Of a DNA stretch of 64,000 nucleotides, positions 17,417-27,187 are shown one piece after another. The stretch covers positions 1 through 64,000 of the forward strand of contig BDTT01000127.1 of the NCBI GenBank assembly GCA_002897995.1, given 5' to 3'. The stretch comes from a bacterium BMS3Bbin10. Lineage in GTDB: Bacteria > Pseudomonadota > Alphaproteobacteria > Rhizobiales > Methyloligellaceae. Each line of letters starts with the position of its first letter. Positions within the stretch are counted from its first letter, which is position 1. Under the pieces are notes generated by a model that saw only the letters and a list, made by a program, of their open reading frames with translations, had not been told where the DNA came from and searched no databases. The position numbers and the translations under genes are program-made.

Positions 17417-18784
17417 TTGGACCTCAGGCTCTACAACACGCTGACCGGGCGGAAAGAAACCTTTACACCGCTCGATGAGAACAATGTCCGCATGTATGTG
17501 TGCGGGCCGACCGTTTACGACCATGCCCATATCGGCAATGCGCGGCCCGTGATCGTGTTCGATGTGCTCTACCGGCTGCTGCGTCACCTCTACGGGAAAA
17601 CCCACGTTACCTATGCGCGCAACATCACCGACGTGGACGACAAGATAAACGCCCGCGCGGCGCAGGAGGGCGTGCCCATCGATGAGATAACCGCGCGCAC
17701 GACGAAGCAGTTTCACGACGACATCGCGGCGCTTGGCGTGCTGCCGCCCGACGTGGAGCCGCGCGCGACCGATCATATCGAACAGATGAAGGCGCTCATC
17801 GAGAAGCTGGTGGAAAAGGGCAATGCCTATGTGGCGGAAGGCCATGTGCTGTTCCACGTGCCCTCCATGGCGGATTACGGCAAGCTCTCGAAGCGCACGC
17901 TCGATGAGATGGAGGCCGGCGCGCGGGTCGAGGTCGCGCCCTACAAGAAAGACCCGATGGATTTCGTCCTGTGGAAGCCCTCGAAAGAGGGCGAGCCGGG
18001 ATGGGACAGCCCCTGCGGCATCGACGGGCCGGGACGCCCCGGCTGGCATATCGAATGCTCCGCCATGTCGGCGCAGCATCTGGGCGAAACCTTCGACATT
18101 CACGGCGGCGGGGTCGATCTCGTCTTCCCGCATCACGAGAATGAAATCGCCCAATCGCGATGCGGGTTCGGCACGGGGTTTATGGCGCAGGTGTGGATGC
18201 ATAACGGCTATCTGCAGGTCGAGGGACAGAAGATGTCCAAGTCGGCGGGTAATTTCATTACGATCCATGATCTGCTCAAGGAATGGCCCGGCGAAGCCAT
18301 CCGTCTGGCAATGCTCACGACCCACTACCGGCAGCCCTTCAACTGGACCGAGGCCGGCGTGAGGGAGGCCAAGCGTACGCTCGACCACTGGTATCAGTTA
18401 ACTGAAGATGCAGAGCCCGGCTGCGCCGTGTGCGCCGATGTGCTTGAAGCTCTGGGGGACGATCTCAACACCCCCAAGGCGCTGACCGCGATGCACCGGC
18501 TGCGCAGTGCAGCCGCCCGGGGTGAAAAAAGTGCGGCAGCCTCCTTGAAAGCCTGCGGGCAGTTTTTGGGGCTGTTGAACAAGTCGGGTTCGGAGTGGAC
18601 AGCCTGGCGGCCGGAAGCCGTCGAGATAGACGAGAGGCAAATCGAGCAACTGATCGCGGCGCGTCTGAAAGCGCGCGGATCGAAAGATTTCGCCGAGGCG
18701 GACCGTATCCGCGATGAGCTGGCGGCCATGGGCGTCGCACTCAAGGACAGCCCTGAGGGAACCACGTGGGAAATAGCGCGATGA
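17417..18784 (+). CDS. cysS: Cysteinyl-tRNA synthetase
   Basis: This 455-residue class I synthetase shows the HIGH motif as HIGNARPV near residue 36, the KMSKS loop as KMSKSAGNF near residue 273, and the zinc-binding residues of [16 protein letters not shown] and [10 protein letters not shown]. Translation starts at TTG 17417, with GGAG nine bases upstream and an N-terminus ([13 protein letters not shown]) of normal family length; the nearby ATG at 17409 is out of frame. A pair of palindromic repeats separates it from cimA. Confidence 0.96.
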   Translation: MDLRLYNTLTGRKETFTPLDENNVRMYVCGPTVYDHAHIGNARPVIVFDVLYRLLRHLYGKTHVTYARNITDVDDKINARAAQEGVPIDEITARTTKQFHDDIAALGVLPPDVEPRATDHIEQMKALIEKLVEKGNAYVAEGHVLFHVPSMADYGKLSKRTLDEMEAGARVEVAPYKKDPMDFVLWKPSKEGEPGWDSPCGIDGPGRPGWHIECSAMSAQHLGETFDIHGGGVDLVFPHHENEIAQSRCGFGTGFMAQVWMHNGYLQVEGQKMSKSAGNFITIHDLLKEWPGEAIRLAMLTTHYRQPFNWTEAGVREAKRTLDHWYQLTEDAEPGCAVCADVLEALGDDLNTPKALTAMHRLRSAAARGEKSAAASLKACGQFLGLLNKSGSEWTAWRPEAVEIDERQIEQLIAARLKARGSKDFAEADRIRDELAAMGVALKDSPEGTTWEIAR

Positions 18785-18812
18785 ACGCTTGGCGTTTGCA
18801 TCATCATAAAAT

Positions 18813-18903
18813 CCTCATGCTGAGGAGCGATCCGTCAGGATCGCGTCTCGAAGCATGTGACGGCATCCTTCGAGACGGCGCTTTGCGCCTCCTCAGGATG
18901 AGG
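18813..18903. repeat. Paired palindromic repeats, locus A (REP/BIME-like)
   Basis: Two related palindromes lie in opposite orientation. The first (18813-18857) runs from CCTCATGCTGAGGAGCG to CGCGTCTCGAAGCATG. The second (18864-18903), read on the minus strand, runs from CCTCATCCTGAGGAG to CGTCTCGAAGGATG. Each can form a stem-loop with a variable middle. Related pairs occur at 40654 and 55799. The element fills most of the cysS-cimA gap. Confidence 0.88.
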
Positions 18904-18920
18904 CGCTGCGGGATCAAGAG

Positions 18921-20528
18921 ATGAGTAAGAAAAAAGAACGCCTCTATCTTTTCGACACGACGTTGCGTGACGGCGTGCAGACCATCGGCGTGGATTTTTC
19001 GCTTGAGGACAAGCTGCTCATTGCCGAGACGCTGGATGCGCTCGGGGTGGACTATATCGAGGGCGGTTATCCGGGCGCCAATCCGGTCGATACGGCGCTG
19101 TTTGAAAACAGGCGGCTCTACAAGAACGCGAATTTTACCGCTTTTGGCATGACCAAGCGGGCCGGGCGCAGCATTTCCAACGATCCGGGTTTCAAGGATT
19201 TGCTCAACGCCGAATGCGACGCCATCTGCCTGGTGGCTAAAACCTGGGACTATCACGTGCGCGTGGCGCTGGGCATTTCCAATGAAGAAAATCTGGACGC
19301 CATCTCCCAGTCGATCAGGGCGATCGGGGAAACGGACCGCGAGCCGCTGCTCGATTGCGAGCATTTCTTCGACGGCTACAAGGCCGACAGGGACTATGCG
19401 CTGGCCTGCGCCAAGGCAGCCTATGACGAAGGGGCGCGCTGGGTCGTGCTGTGCGACACCAATGGCGGGACGCTGCCCACCGAGATTGAGGAAATCGTCT
19501 CGGCCGTTACCAAAGTTGTGCCGGGCGATCATCTCGGCATTCATACCCACAACGATACCGAGAACGCGGTGGCCAATACGCTGGCCGCCATACGCGCCGG
19601 TGCGCGCCAGGTGCAGGGCACCCTCAACGGCCTTGGCGAGCGTTGCGGCAACGCCAACCTGACGTCGATCATTCCGACCCTGATGCTGAAATCCGAATTC
19701 GCCGACCATTTCGAGATCGGCGTCACGCCGGCGCAATTGCGCATGCTGACACATGCGTCTCGTGTCCTCGATGAAATCCTGAACCGGGCGCCGGACCGCC
19801 ATGCGCCTTATGTGGGCGAGTCGGCTTTCGCCACCAAGGCGGGGATTCATGCCTCGGCGATCTTCAAGGACCCGGCGACATATGAACATATCGACCCCGA
19901 ACTGGTGGGCAATCAGCGCCGTGTGCTGGTTTCAAATCAGGGCGGCAAGTCGAACATCATGGCGGAGCTTGAACGCCTCGGCATCAAGGCGTCGAAGGAC
20001 GATCCCAGGCTGGACATTCTTCTGGCCGAGGTGAAGAGCCGGGAAGCCACCGGTTATGCCTATGAAGGCGCGGACGCCTCATTTGAGCTTCTTGCCCGGC
20101 GCACGCTGGGTAACGTGCCGCGCTTCTTCGAAGTCGACAGCTTCCGCGTCATGGTGGAGCGCCGCCACAATGCGGTCGGAGAGCTGGTCACCATCTCCGA
20201 AGCGACCGTAAAGGTCCATGTGAACGGGGACACCATGTTGAGCGTGGGCGAAGGAAACGGCCCGATCAACGCGCTCGATACCGCGCTGCGCAAGGACCTT
20301 GGAAAATATCAGACCTTTATCGAAGATCTTGAACTGGTGGACTACAAGGTGCGCATTCTGACCGGGGGCTCCGATGCGGTGACGCGCGTGCTGGTGGAAA
20401 GCCGCGATGGCGCGGGCGCGCGCTGGTTCACGGTCGGTGTGTCGCCGAATATTGTCGATGCCTCGTTTGAAGCCCTGCTCGACTCCATCAACTACAAACT
20501 CATCCGCGATGGCGCCACCGCGCCGTAA
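18921..20528 (+). CDS. cimA: (R)-citramalate synthase
   Basis: The 535-residue enzyme belongs to the LeuA/HMGL family: FDTTLRDGVQTIGVDFS at residues 10-26, HTHNDTENAVANTLAAIRAGA near 211, LNGLGERCGNANL near 236, and a C-terminal regulatory (LeuA dimer-like) domain from about 400. Citramalate synthase of this length condenses pyruvate and acetyl-CoA and allows isoleucine synthesis without threonine; the name follows the family's usual annotation, and 2-isopropylmalate or homocitrate activity cannot be excluded. The ATG at 18921 follows AAGAG. Confidence 0.9.
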   Translation: MSKKKERLYLFDTTLRDGVQTIGVDFSLEDKLLIAETLDALGVDYIEGGYPGANPVDTALFENRRLYKNANFTAFGMTKRAGRSISNDPGFKDLLNAECDAICLVAKTWDYHVRVALGISNEENLDAISQSIRAIGETDREPLLDCEHFFDGYKADRDYALACAKAAYDEGARWVVLCDTNGGTLPTEIEEIVSAVTKVVPGDHLGIHTHNDTENAVANTLAAIRAGARQVQGTLNGLGERCGNANLTSIIPTLMLKSEFADHFEIGVTPAQLRMLTHASRVLDEILNRAPDRHAPYVGESAFATKAGIHASAIFKDPATYEHIDPELVGNQRRVLVSNQGGKSNIMAELERLGIKASKDDPRLDILLAEVKSREATGYAYEGADASFELLARRTLGNVPRFFEVDSFRVMVERRHNAVGELVTISEATVKVHVNGDTMLSVGEGNGPINALDTALRKDLGKYQTFIEDLELVDYKVRILTGGSDAVTRVLVESRDGAGARWFTVGVSPNIVDASFEALLDSINYKLIRDGATAP

Positions 20529-20629
20529 AAAATAGGTGTTAGTCCCTAATTTCGCGCACCCGGCTCCCCGGATGACTTAAAGTCGCGTGTGAAAAGACGA
20601 ATCGGGATGGCTGAACAACGGGGCGCGCG

Positions 20630-21556
20630 GTGACCACCAATGGTCTTGACGGTGGTTTGGGCGCGCAGCCGGCGCGCGCAATCGTCTGCATGCTGTTCGG
20701 CGCAGCCCTTATTTCCCTCAATGATGCGCTGGTCAAGACCTTGACCAGCACTTATCCGGTCGGTGAGGTGCTGCTGATTCGCGGGCTGTTCATTTTGCCG
20801 TGGATATTGTTTCTGGCTTACCGCGCGGGCAGCCTTGAGGTGCTCAGGGTCAAAAATCCCGGCGGGCAGGCTGTGAGAGCCCTGTGCGTTGTCGCCAGCT
20901 CATTTCTCTTTGTGAACGGGCTCATTCATCTGCAATTGGCCGATGCGATTGCAATTACCTTCACCGGTCCTTTGTTCATTACCGCTCTGGCGCCGTTTGC
21001 GCTAGGCGAGTTTGTCGGGTGGCGCCGCTGGCTTGCGGTTTCGATCGGTTTCGTCGGCATCCTGTTCATTTTCCGTCCAGGTTACGGGGCGATGCAATGG
21101 GCGGTTCTTTTTCCGTTGGGCGCGGCGCTTTGCGGTGGTGTCCGCGACCTCATCACCCGGCGCATTTCCAGGAGCGAAACGAGCGTTGCGGTTTTGCTCG
21201 TCACCACCTGCGCGGTGATCCTGGCCGGATTGGCGACGGTTCCATTTGCCTGGGTTCAGATCAGGGTTGGCGATCTGGGCACCTTTGCCGCAAGCGGAAT
21301 GCTGATTGCCGGCGGCCACTATCTTATGATCGAGGCTTTCCGGCACGGCGAGGCCGCCCTGGTGGCGCCGTTCAAATATACATCGATGGTCTGGGCCGTC
21401 CTGTTTGGCTTCCTGATCTTCGGGCAGCTCCCCGACCAATGGACGCTGGTCGGTACGGCAATCGTGATCGGCGCGGGGCTGTATGTCCTGCATCGCGAAG
21501 TAAGGCTGACAAGAAGTCCGATCGCGGCCGGGCCGCGGCCGCCGAGCCGGATGTGA
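20630..21556 (+). CDS. EamA/DMT family transporter
   Basis: The 308-residue protein has about ten hydrophobic helices in two EamA repeats (residues about 15-150 and 155-290), typical of drug/metabolite transporters of the RhaT/YdcZ-like group. Start is GTG at 20630 (VTTNGLDGG); an ATG at 20607 is out of frame. The substrate is unknown. It is convergent with the LOG-family gene 11 bases downstream. Confidence 0.87.
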   Translation: MTTNGLDGGLGAQPARAIVCMLFGAALISLNDALVKTLTSTYPVGEVLLIRGLFILPWILFLAYRAGSLEVLRVKNPGGQAVRALCVVASSFLFVNGLIHLQLADAIAITFTGPLFITALAPFALGEFVGWRRWLAVSIGFVGILFIFRPGYGAMQWAVLFPLGAALCGGVRDLITRRISRSETSVAVLLVTTCAVILAGLATVPFAWVQIRVGDLGTFAASGMLIAGGHYLMIEAFRHGEAALVAPFKYTSMVWAVLFGFLIFGQLPDQWTLVGTAIVIGAGLYVLHREVRLTRSPIAAGPRPPSRM

Positions 21557-21567
21557 CGCGTCAGCCC

Positions 21568-22203
21568 CTAGAATTTTTCAAGAGATGTGGCGTCTTCGCT
21601 TACCGCCTTGGATTTGGCGGCAAGATCCTGGACCACAGGCACGATTTCTTCTGCTTTGCGCACCGAGGTCAGCTTTACTTCCAGACCGGTGCGCACAAAT
21701 GTCTCGCCGCGCATATGGTCGATAAGTGAAAGCAGCGGACTCCAGAAGCCGTCGATGTCGCCCAGAACGATGGGTTTGGAGTTTTGGCCAAGCTGGGACC
21801 ATGTGAGCTGCTCCACCAGTTCCTCCAGCGTTCCCACGCCTCCGGGCAGCGCCACGAAAGCATCCGACCTTTCGAACATGATCTGCTTGCGCTCATGCAT
21901 GGAGCGGGTCACGATCAGTTCCTGAACATCCCTGAGCATTTTTTCCCGGCCGCTCAGAAATTCGGGGATGATGCCCGTCACATGGCCGCCCCGCCCAAGA
22001 ACGGCGCGGGCGATCTCGCCCATCAATCCCAGGCTGCCGCCACCGTATACAAGGCCGATCCTGGCCTCCGCCATCGTGTGGCCGAGCGTGCGCGCGGCTT
22101 CCGCATAGGCCGGGTTTTGGCCGGAGCCCGATCCGCAATAGACACAGATATTATTCACAAGTTTTTTCGTGTTCGCGTGTTTTTGCATCGGCGCATCTGG
22201 CAC
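21568..22203 (-). CDS. LOG family protein (TIGR00730, Rossmann-fold nucleotide phosphoribohydrolase-like)
   Basis: The 211-residue protein carries the family motifs CVYCGSGSG near residue 20, GLVYGGGSLGLMG near 50 and PGGVGTLEEL near 118 (GGxGTxxE). LOG proteins release active cytokinin bases or act on related nucleoside monophosphates; bacterial members are sometimes mislabelled lysine decarboxylases. Either the Met at residue 1 or the one at residue 6 may be the real start. It is divergent from the ABC exporter, with 235 bases between them and no recognisable operator. Confidence 0.9.
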   Translation of the reverse strand: MPDAPMQKHANTKKLVNNICVYCGSGSGQNPAYAEAARTLGHTMAEARIGLVYGGGSLGLMGEIARAVLGRGGHVTGIIPEFLSGREKMLRDVQELIVTRSMHERKQIMFERSDAFVALPGGVGTLEELVEQLTWSQLGQNSKPIVLGDIDGFWSPLLSLIDHMRGETFVRTGLEVKLTSVRKAEEIVPVVQDLAAKSKAVSEDATSLEKF

Positions 22204-22438
22204 GGTGGTCCGAACGGCGTCAAGGTTCTGGTGTTTGAGCCGCTTTGCGGCATGGCGGCGCCTCAGGCATATCGCTGTTTGGACCCGCGTTTGAGGGCCG
22301 GGTTTGCACCAGCACGCACACGGAGCGCTTGCCGCTTCACAGCTGCGCCTTTATTTCTGATAGAAGAAGGGGCAGGGGGCGCAGCACCGCCGCCCCGTTT
22401 TATTTTGCGCCACACGACAAGCCGCACCGAAGAGGACC

Positions 22439-24370
22439 ATGGCCGAACAGGACGAGTTTCGGACGCAAACGGGCATGTTTTCCGCGCGCGCCGGGCATAT
22501 TCACGTGCTGCGCGGGCTGCTTCCGTTTGTCTGGCTCGAAGAACGCCCGGACCTGAAGCTCCGTGTCGTCCTCGCCTTCGCGGCCCTGATCGTCTCCAAG
22601 ATCGTCACCGTCGCCGTGCCGCTCGCCTATAAGGGCGCCGTCGACTGGCTGACCGGCAGCGCAACCGGAGCGCAGGCGGTTCAGCTTTCACCTCTCTCCC
22701 TGGCCGCTGTTCCGGCAATGCTCATCATTGCTTACGGGGCCGGGCGATTGATGATGGTAGCCTTTGCGCAGATACGCGACGTGCTTTTCATCAAGGTCGG
22801 CCAGAATGCGGTGCGAGCGCTCGCCAACCGGACGTTCCAGCAGCTCCATCGTCTGTCGCTGCGCTTCCATCTGGAGCGCCGGACGGGGGGCCTGAGCCGG
22901 GTCATCGACCGCGGCATCAAGGCGGTGGAACTCATCATCCGCATGGCGATCCTGAACTCCATTCCGACCATCATCGAGGTCGGATTGATCGCCGCCATGG
23001 TGAGTTATTATTTCGGCTGGGAATTCGTCGTCATCATCGCGGTCACGCTGGTTCTCTATATCTGGTTCACCTTCAAGGCGAGCGAATGGCGGCTTGAAAT
23101 CCGCCGCGACTGGAATGCCGCCGATACGGAGGCCAACTCAAAGGCGGTCGACAGCCTGCTCAACTATGAGACGGTGAAATATTTCGGCAATGAGGCGCTG
23201 GAGTTGCGGCGTTTCGATGCCTCGATGGAGAAATATGAAGAAGCCGCTGTCAAGACATTCTACTCGCTGGGTGTGCTCAATTCCGGTCAGGCGCTGATTT
23301 TTGTCACCGGGCTGACCGTGTGTATGTATCTGGCGGCTCAGGGCGTTGTTGCCGGGACATTGACCCTTGGCGATTTCGTCATGGTCAATGCGCTGCTGAT
23401 ACAGCTGAATCAGCCGTTGAATCTGATGGGCATGGTCTACCGCGAGATCAAGCAGGGGCTGGTGGATCTGGAAACCATGTTCGCCCTGCTCGACAAAAAG
23501 CCTGAAATCCTTGATGCGCCGGATGCGAAGCCGCTCAAGGTGACCAGGGGCCATTTGGAGTTCAGAAACGTGTCCTTCGCCTATGATGCGGAACGCCCGA
23601 TCCTCAAGGATGTCAGCTTTGACGTGCCGGCGGGCAAGATGGTCGCCATTGTCGGGCCCTCGGGTGCGGGCAAGTCGACGATCTCGCGCATCCTGTTCCG
23701 CTTTTACGATGTCAGCGACGGTGAAGTGCTGATCGACGGACAGGATATACGGGATGTAACGCAGGCCTCATTGCGCGCCGCCATAGGCATGGTTCCGCAG
23801 GACACCGTGCTTTTCAACGACACGATCGCCTACAATATTCAATATGGCGATCCGGACGCATCCTGGGCGCAGGTGCGCAAGGCGGCGGAACTTGCGCAAA
23901 TCCATGACTTCATCATGGACCTGCCGGAGCAATATGAAACCATGGTGGGCGAGCGCGGGCTGAAACTCTCCGGCGGCGAGAAACAGCGTGTCGCCATCGC
24001 CCGCACGATCCTGAAGGCCCCGCCGATCCTGATGCTGGATGAGGCGACCTCGGCCCTCGACAGCTATACGGAGAAAGAAATACAGGAATCTCTGGAGCGC
24101 GTAGCCCGGGATCGTACGACCCTCGTAATTGCTCACCGTCTTTCAACCGTGGTTCATGCCGATAATATCATCGTCCTTGAAAAAGGGCGGATCCTGGAAC
24201 AGGGCACCCACGCTTCCCTGCTGGAACAGGGAGGCCTTTACGCCGGAATGTGGGAGCGCCAGCGCCAGGCGGACGAGGCGCGTGAGATACTGGCCAGCGC
24301 CCTCGACGACGAAGCCGGGCTGATCCCGGAAAAGCCGGTCTCGACGCGCAGGACGGAGCCGGTAAAATAG
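22439..24370 (+). CDS. Atm1/ABCB7-type ABC transporter (permease-ATPase fusion)
   Basis: This 643-residue half-transporter has six helices over residues about 40-330, followed by an ATPase domain with Walker A GPSGAGKST, signature LSGGEKQRVAIART and Walker B ILMLDEATSALD. The helix region NYETVKYFGNEALE is characteristic of the Atm1/HMT1 branch, which exports glutathione-linked sulfur or metal species; in alphaproteobacteria such proteins confer metal tolerance (NaAtm1). The ATG at 22439 has AGAGGA close upstream. The homodimer acts in the inner membrane. Confidence 0.92.
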   Translation: MAEQDEFRTQTGMFSARAGHIHVLRGLLPFVWLEERPDLKLRVVLAFAALIVSKIVTVAVPLAYKGAVDWLTGSATGAQAVQLSPLSLAAVPAMLIIAYGAGRLMMVAFAQIRDVLFIKVGQNAVRALANRTFQQLHRLSLRFHLERRTGGLSRVIDRGIKAVELIIRMAILNSIPTIIEVGLIAAMVSYYFGWEFVVIIAVTLVLYIWFTFKASEWRLEIRRDWNAADTEANSKAVDSLLNYETVKYFGNEALELRRFDASMEKYEEAAVKTFYSLGVLNSGQALIFVTGLTVCMYLAAQGVVAGTLTLGDFVMVNALLIQLNQPLNLMGMVYREIKQGLVDLETMFALLDKKPEILDAPDAKPLKVTRGHLEFRNVSFAYDAERPILKDVSFDVPAGKMVAIVGPSGAGKSTISRILFRFYDVSDGEVLIDGQDIRDVTQASLRAAIGMVPQDTVLFNDTIAYNIQYGDPDASWAQVRKAAELAQIHDFIMDLPEQYETMVGERGLKLSGGEKQRVAIARTILKAPPILMLDEATSALDSYTEKEIQESLERVARDRTTLVIAHRLSTVVHADNIIVLEKGRILEQGTHASLLEQGGLYAGMWERQRQADEAREILASALDDEAGLIPEKPVSTRRTEPVK

Positions 24371-24432
24371 GGTCAATATGAATTGATCATGCTCTGGGGA
24401 TTTGGGTTTCTCGGACCTTGAGGAGACGGGAC

Positions 24433-25164
24433 TTGCAGGAAAATCGTTCACTTTTGGACACAATTCTTTCGGTGTTCGTGCCCATCCACAAGGATGGCTA
24501 CAAATTTATCGCCGCATTTGCCGCCGGCACATTGGTGCTGTCCTGGATATCGCAGCCGCTTGGGTGGCTCGGTGTGCTGGCCACGCTTTGGTGTATCTAT
24601 TTCTTTCGCGATCCGGCGCGCGTTCCCCCCGAAGGTGAAAGCCTTGTCATCGCGCCCGCCGATGGCCGCATCAGTGCGATCGAAGTGGTGGCATCGCCCA
24701 GGGAACTCGATCTGGAGGGCGAAAGGCGGACGCGGATTTCAATCTTTCTGTCCGTCTTCGATGTACATATCAATCGCTCGCCAATCGCCGGCAGGATCAC
24801 GAAGATCGTCTATGTGCCAGGCAAGTTCCTCAATGCCGAACTCGACAAGGCGAGCGAGGAGAATGAACGCCAATGCCTGACCCTGGAGGGCGCAGGCGGC
24901 GTTCGTATCGGCTGTGTGCAGATCGCCGGGCTGGTGGCGCGGCGTATCGTGACATTTGTGGAGCAGGGGGATACGGTTGCGGCGGGCGAACGTTTCGGTC
25001 TGATCCGGTTTGGAAGCCGCACGGATGTTTATCTCCCCAAGGGCTGCGGCCCGCTGGTCAAGGTGGGCCAGACGGCAATCGGCGGTGAAACCGTTCTGGC
25101 CGATTTCGGGTCCGGCAAGAGCAACCGCCGGGGGTCACTGCCGCAGGAGACAGAGCCACTGTAA
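24433..25164 (+). CDS. psd: Phosphatidylserine decarboxylase
   Basis: This 243-residue Psd of the short (type II-like) bacterial class decarboxylates phosphatidylserine to phosphatidylethanolamine. An N-terminal hydrophobic anchor is followed by [21 protein letters not shown] and [12 protein letters not shown], with the pyruvoyl-forming cleavage region [10 protein letters not shown] near residue 198. The start is ambiguous: I prefer TTG at 24433 because GAGGAGA lies seven bases before it; the ORF-track TTG at 24418 would overlap that site. Its TAA overlaps the pssA ATG by one base, indicating translational coupling. Confidence 0.92.
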   Translation: MQENRSLLDTILSVFVPIHKDGYKFIAAFAAGTLVLSWISQPLGWLGVLATLWCIYFFRDPARVPPEGESLVIAPADGRISAIEVVASPRELDLEGERRTRISIFLSVFDVHINRSPIAGRITKIVYVPGKFLNAELDKASEENERQCLTLEGAGGVRIGCVQIAGLVARRIVTFVEQGDTVAAGERFGLIRFGSRTDVYLPKGCGPLVKVGQTAIGGETVLADFGSGKSNRRGSLPQETEPL

Positions 25165-26069
25165 TGAGCCATGTTTTTCCACCCTTCGAGCCTGAAAAAC
25201 CGGCCCATCCGGAAAAGGCACGGCCGAAGAAGCGGCGCGCTATCGGTTTTCGCGGCCGTGAGGTCCCAATCCGTATTCTCATTCCAAGCATGTTCACGCT
25301 GCTGGCGCTGTGCGCCGGGCTGACGGCCATCCGCATGGCGATCGAAGGCCGTTTCGATGTGGCGATCGCGGCCATCGTTCTGGCGGCGGTTCTTGATGGC
25401 CTGGACGGCCGGATTGCGCGGCTGCTCAAGGCGTCGTCGCGGTTTGGGGCGGAACTGGATTCGCTCGCCGATTTTGTCAATTTCGGCGTTGCGCCGGCCA
25501 TAATCATATTCACCTGGGCCCTTGATGACCTGCGCTCCATGGGGTGGCTGGTCGTGCTGGCGTTCACGCTGTGCATGGCGCTGCGGCTGGCGCGCTTCAA
25601 TGTTACGCTGGACGCACCGGACCAGCCGGCCTGGAAAAGTGATTATTTCGTGGGCGTTCCCGCGCCCGCCGGTGCGTTGCTTGTGCTTCTGCCGCTGTAT
25701 CTGGACGGTATCGGTTTGCCCCCTGGCGTCGCCAACGCGCCGCCATTCGTTCTCGGCTATACCTTGGCCATCGCCTTCCTGACCGTGAGTTTCGTTCCCA
25801 CCTTTTCCGGCAAGCTCTTTGGTCAGCGCGTTGCCCGGGAATATGTATTGCCGGTTTTCATTCTGGCTGTACTCTTCGTTGCGGTGTTGCTGACATACCC
25901 CTATGTGACCCTCACGCTCGGCTCGCTCGCCTATCTGGCGGTCATACCTTTCAGCTTTATGAGTTACCGCAGGCGCGCGGCGCAGGCCGATCAAACCGCA
26001 AAGGCGCAAAACGGGTCCAGCAAACACAAGAAATCGCCTGCCGAAACCGACCAGCGCCCATCGGCCTGA
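25164..26069 (+). CDS. pssA: CDP-diacylglycerol-serine O-phosphatidyltransferase
   Basis: The 301-residue membrane protein makes phosphatidylserine, the substrate of the upstream Psd. The CDP-alcohol transferase signature DGLDGRIARLLK then FGAELDSLAD lies near residues 76-102 with the three expected aspartates. About eight hydrophobic segments follow a basic cytosolic N-terminus (KARPKKRRAIGF). The psd-pssA pair is a standard alphaproteobacterial phosphatidylethanolamine operon. The C-terminal 40 residues are polar and low in complexity. Confidence 0.95.
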   Translation: MSHVFPPFEPEKPAHPEKARPKKRRAIGFRGREVPIRILIPSMFTLLALCAGLTAIRMAIEGRFDVAIAAIVLAAVLDGLDGRIARLLKASSRFGAELDSLADFVNFGVAPAIIIFTWALDDLRSMGWLVVLAFTLCMALRLARFNVTLDAPDQPAWKSDYFVGVPAPAGALLVLLPLYLDGIGLPPGVANAPPFVLGYTLAIAFLTVSFVPTFSGKLFGQRVAREYVLPVFILAVLFVAVLLTYPYVTLTLGSLAYLAVIPFSFMSYRRRAAQADQTAKAQNGSSKHKKSPAETDQRPSA

Positions 26070-26115
26070 TCGACCGGTCAAACAGCTCTCCACCAAAAGA
26101 CATGAGGTCGCACGA

Positions 26116-27162
26116 ATGACGATCAGAACCCGGCCCATCGGCAAACTGGATGAGATGCCGCATGCGCGGCTGATGTCCGGCGAGACGCCGGTCGAGGACA
26201 TGCCCAATCTCGCGGCCAGGGCCGGCGCGGCGCGTTTATACGTGAAACGCGACGATCTGACGGGGCTGGCGTTTGGGGGCAACAAGGTCCGTCAGCTTGA
26301 ATATTATATCGGCGATGCAGTGGCCCGGGGCGCCGACACAATTCTGATTACCGGCGCGGTTCAGTCGAATTTCGTGCGCATGGCGGCGGCTTCCGCGCGC
26401 AAGATGGGGATGGAATGTCACATCCAGCTTGAAGATCGCGTGCCCAAGAATGATCCTGTTTATGCGACATCCGGCAATGTGCTCATCGACAAGATTCTGG
26501 GGGCGACACTTTATTCCTACGCCGATGGCGAGGACGAGGCGGGCGCGGATGCGCGGCTGGGCGAAATCGCGCAAGAGTTGAGCGCGAAGGGACGCACGCC
26601 CTACATCATTCATCTGGCGCCAGGTCATCCACCGCTTGGCGCGCTGGGCTATGTCGATGCCGCGCGCGAGCTGCTTTGGCAATGCGAGGCACAGGGGATC
26701 GAGCTTGATGAAATCGTGCTGGCGTCGGGAAGCGGGCACACTCATGGCGGAATGCTGTTCGGATTGCGCGCGCTTGGCTGCCCGGTTCGCGTAACCGGCG
26801 TGTGCGTGCGGCGCAGCGCCCAGGAGCAACGCGGCAGGATCTCAGGCCGTTGCGGGGAGCTCGCCGAGCTGCTGGATATGGAACCGGTGGTCGAGGATGG
26901 CGATATTATCCTGAGCGATGATCATCTGGGGACGGGCTATGGCCGTGTGAACGACGAAGTGTTTGACGCCATGCGTATGGCGGCGCAGTCGGAGGGTTTG
27001 ATCCTCGATCCGGTCTACACCGCGAAGGCGTTCCGCGGCTTTCTGGAGTGCGCCAAAGCGGCGGAAGAGGGACAGTCCCTGCTGTTTCTCCATACCGGCG
27101 GGACGCCCGCCATATTCGGTTATGAGCGGGAATTGAGCGCGGCTTTCGATGCGACCGCCTGA
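26116..27162 (+). CDS. D-cysteine desulfhydrase family PLP enzyme
   Basis: The 348-residue protein belongs to the ACC deaminase/D-cysteine desulfhydrase branch of fold-type II PLP enzymes. The PLP lysine lies in LAFGGNKVRQLEYY near residue 56, and the phosphate-binding glycine loop in ASGSGHTHGG near residue 203. Near the C-terminus is FLHTGGTPAIFGY. Dcy proteins release H2S, pyruvate and ammonia from D-cysteine; ACC deaminase or other beta-elimination activity is possible. It begins 46 bases after pssA on the same strand and is convergent with the FecR-domain gene. Confidence 0.88.
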   Translation: MTIRTRPIGKLDEMPHARLMSGETPVEDMPNLAARAGAARLYVKRDDLTGLAFGGNKVRQLEYYIGDAVARGADTILITGAVQSNFVRMAAASARKMGMECHIQLEDRVPKNDPVYATSGNVLIDKILGATLYSYADGEDEAGADARLGEIAQELSAKGRTPYIIHLAPGHPPLGALGYVDAARELLWQCEAQGIELDEIVLASGSGHTHGGMLFGLRALGCPVRVTGVCVRRSAQEQRGRISGRCGELAELLDMEPVVEDGDIILSDDHLGTGYGRVNDEVFDAMRMAAQSEGLILDPVYTAKAFRGFLECAKAAEEGQSLLFLHTGGTPAIFGYERELSAAFDATA

Positions 27163-27187
27163 TCCGGCGTAGGTGTAAAGAGCGCGA

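Noticed and set aside
25029-26285. 418-aa minus-strand ORF
   Set aside because: It covers psd, pssA and the desulfhydrase start in antisense, and the translation is rich in R, Q and H without any domain.
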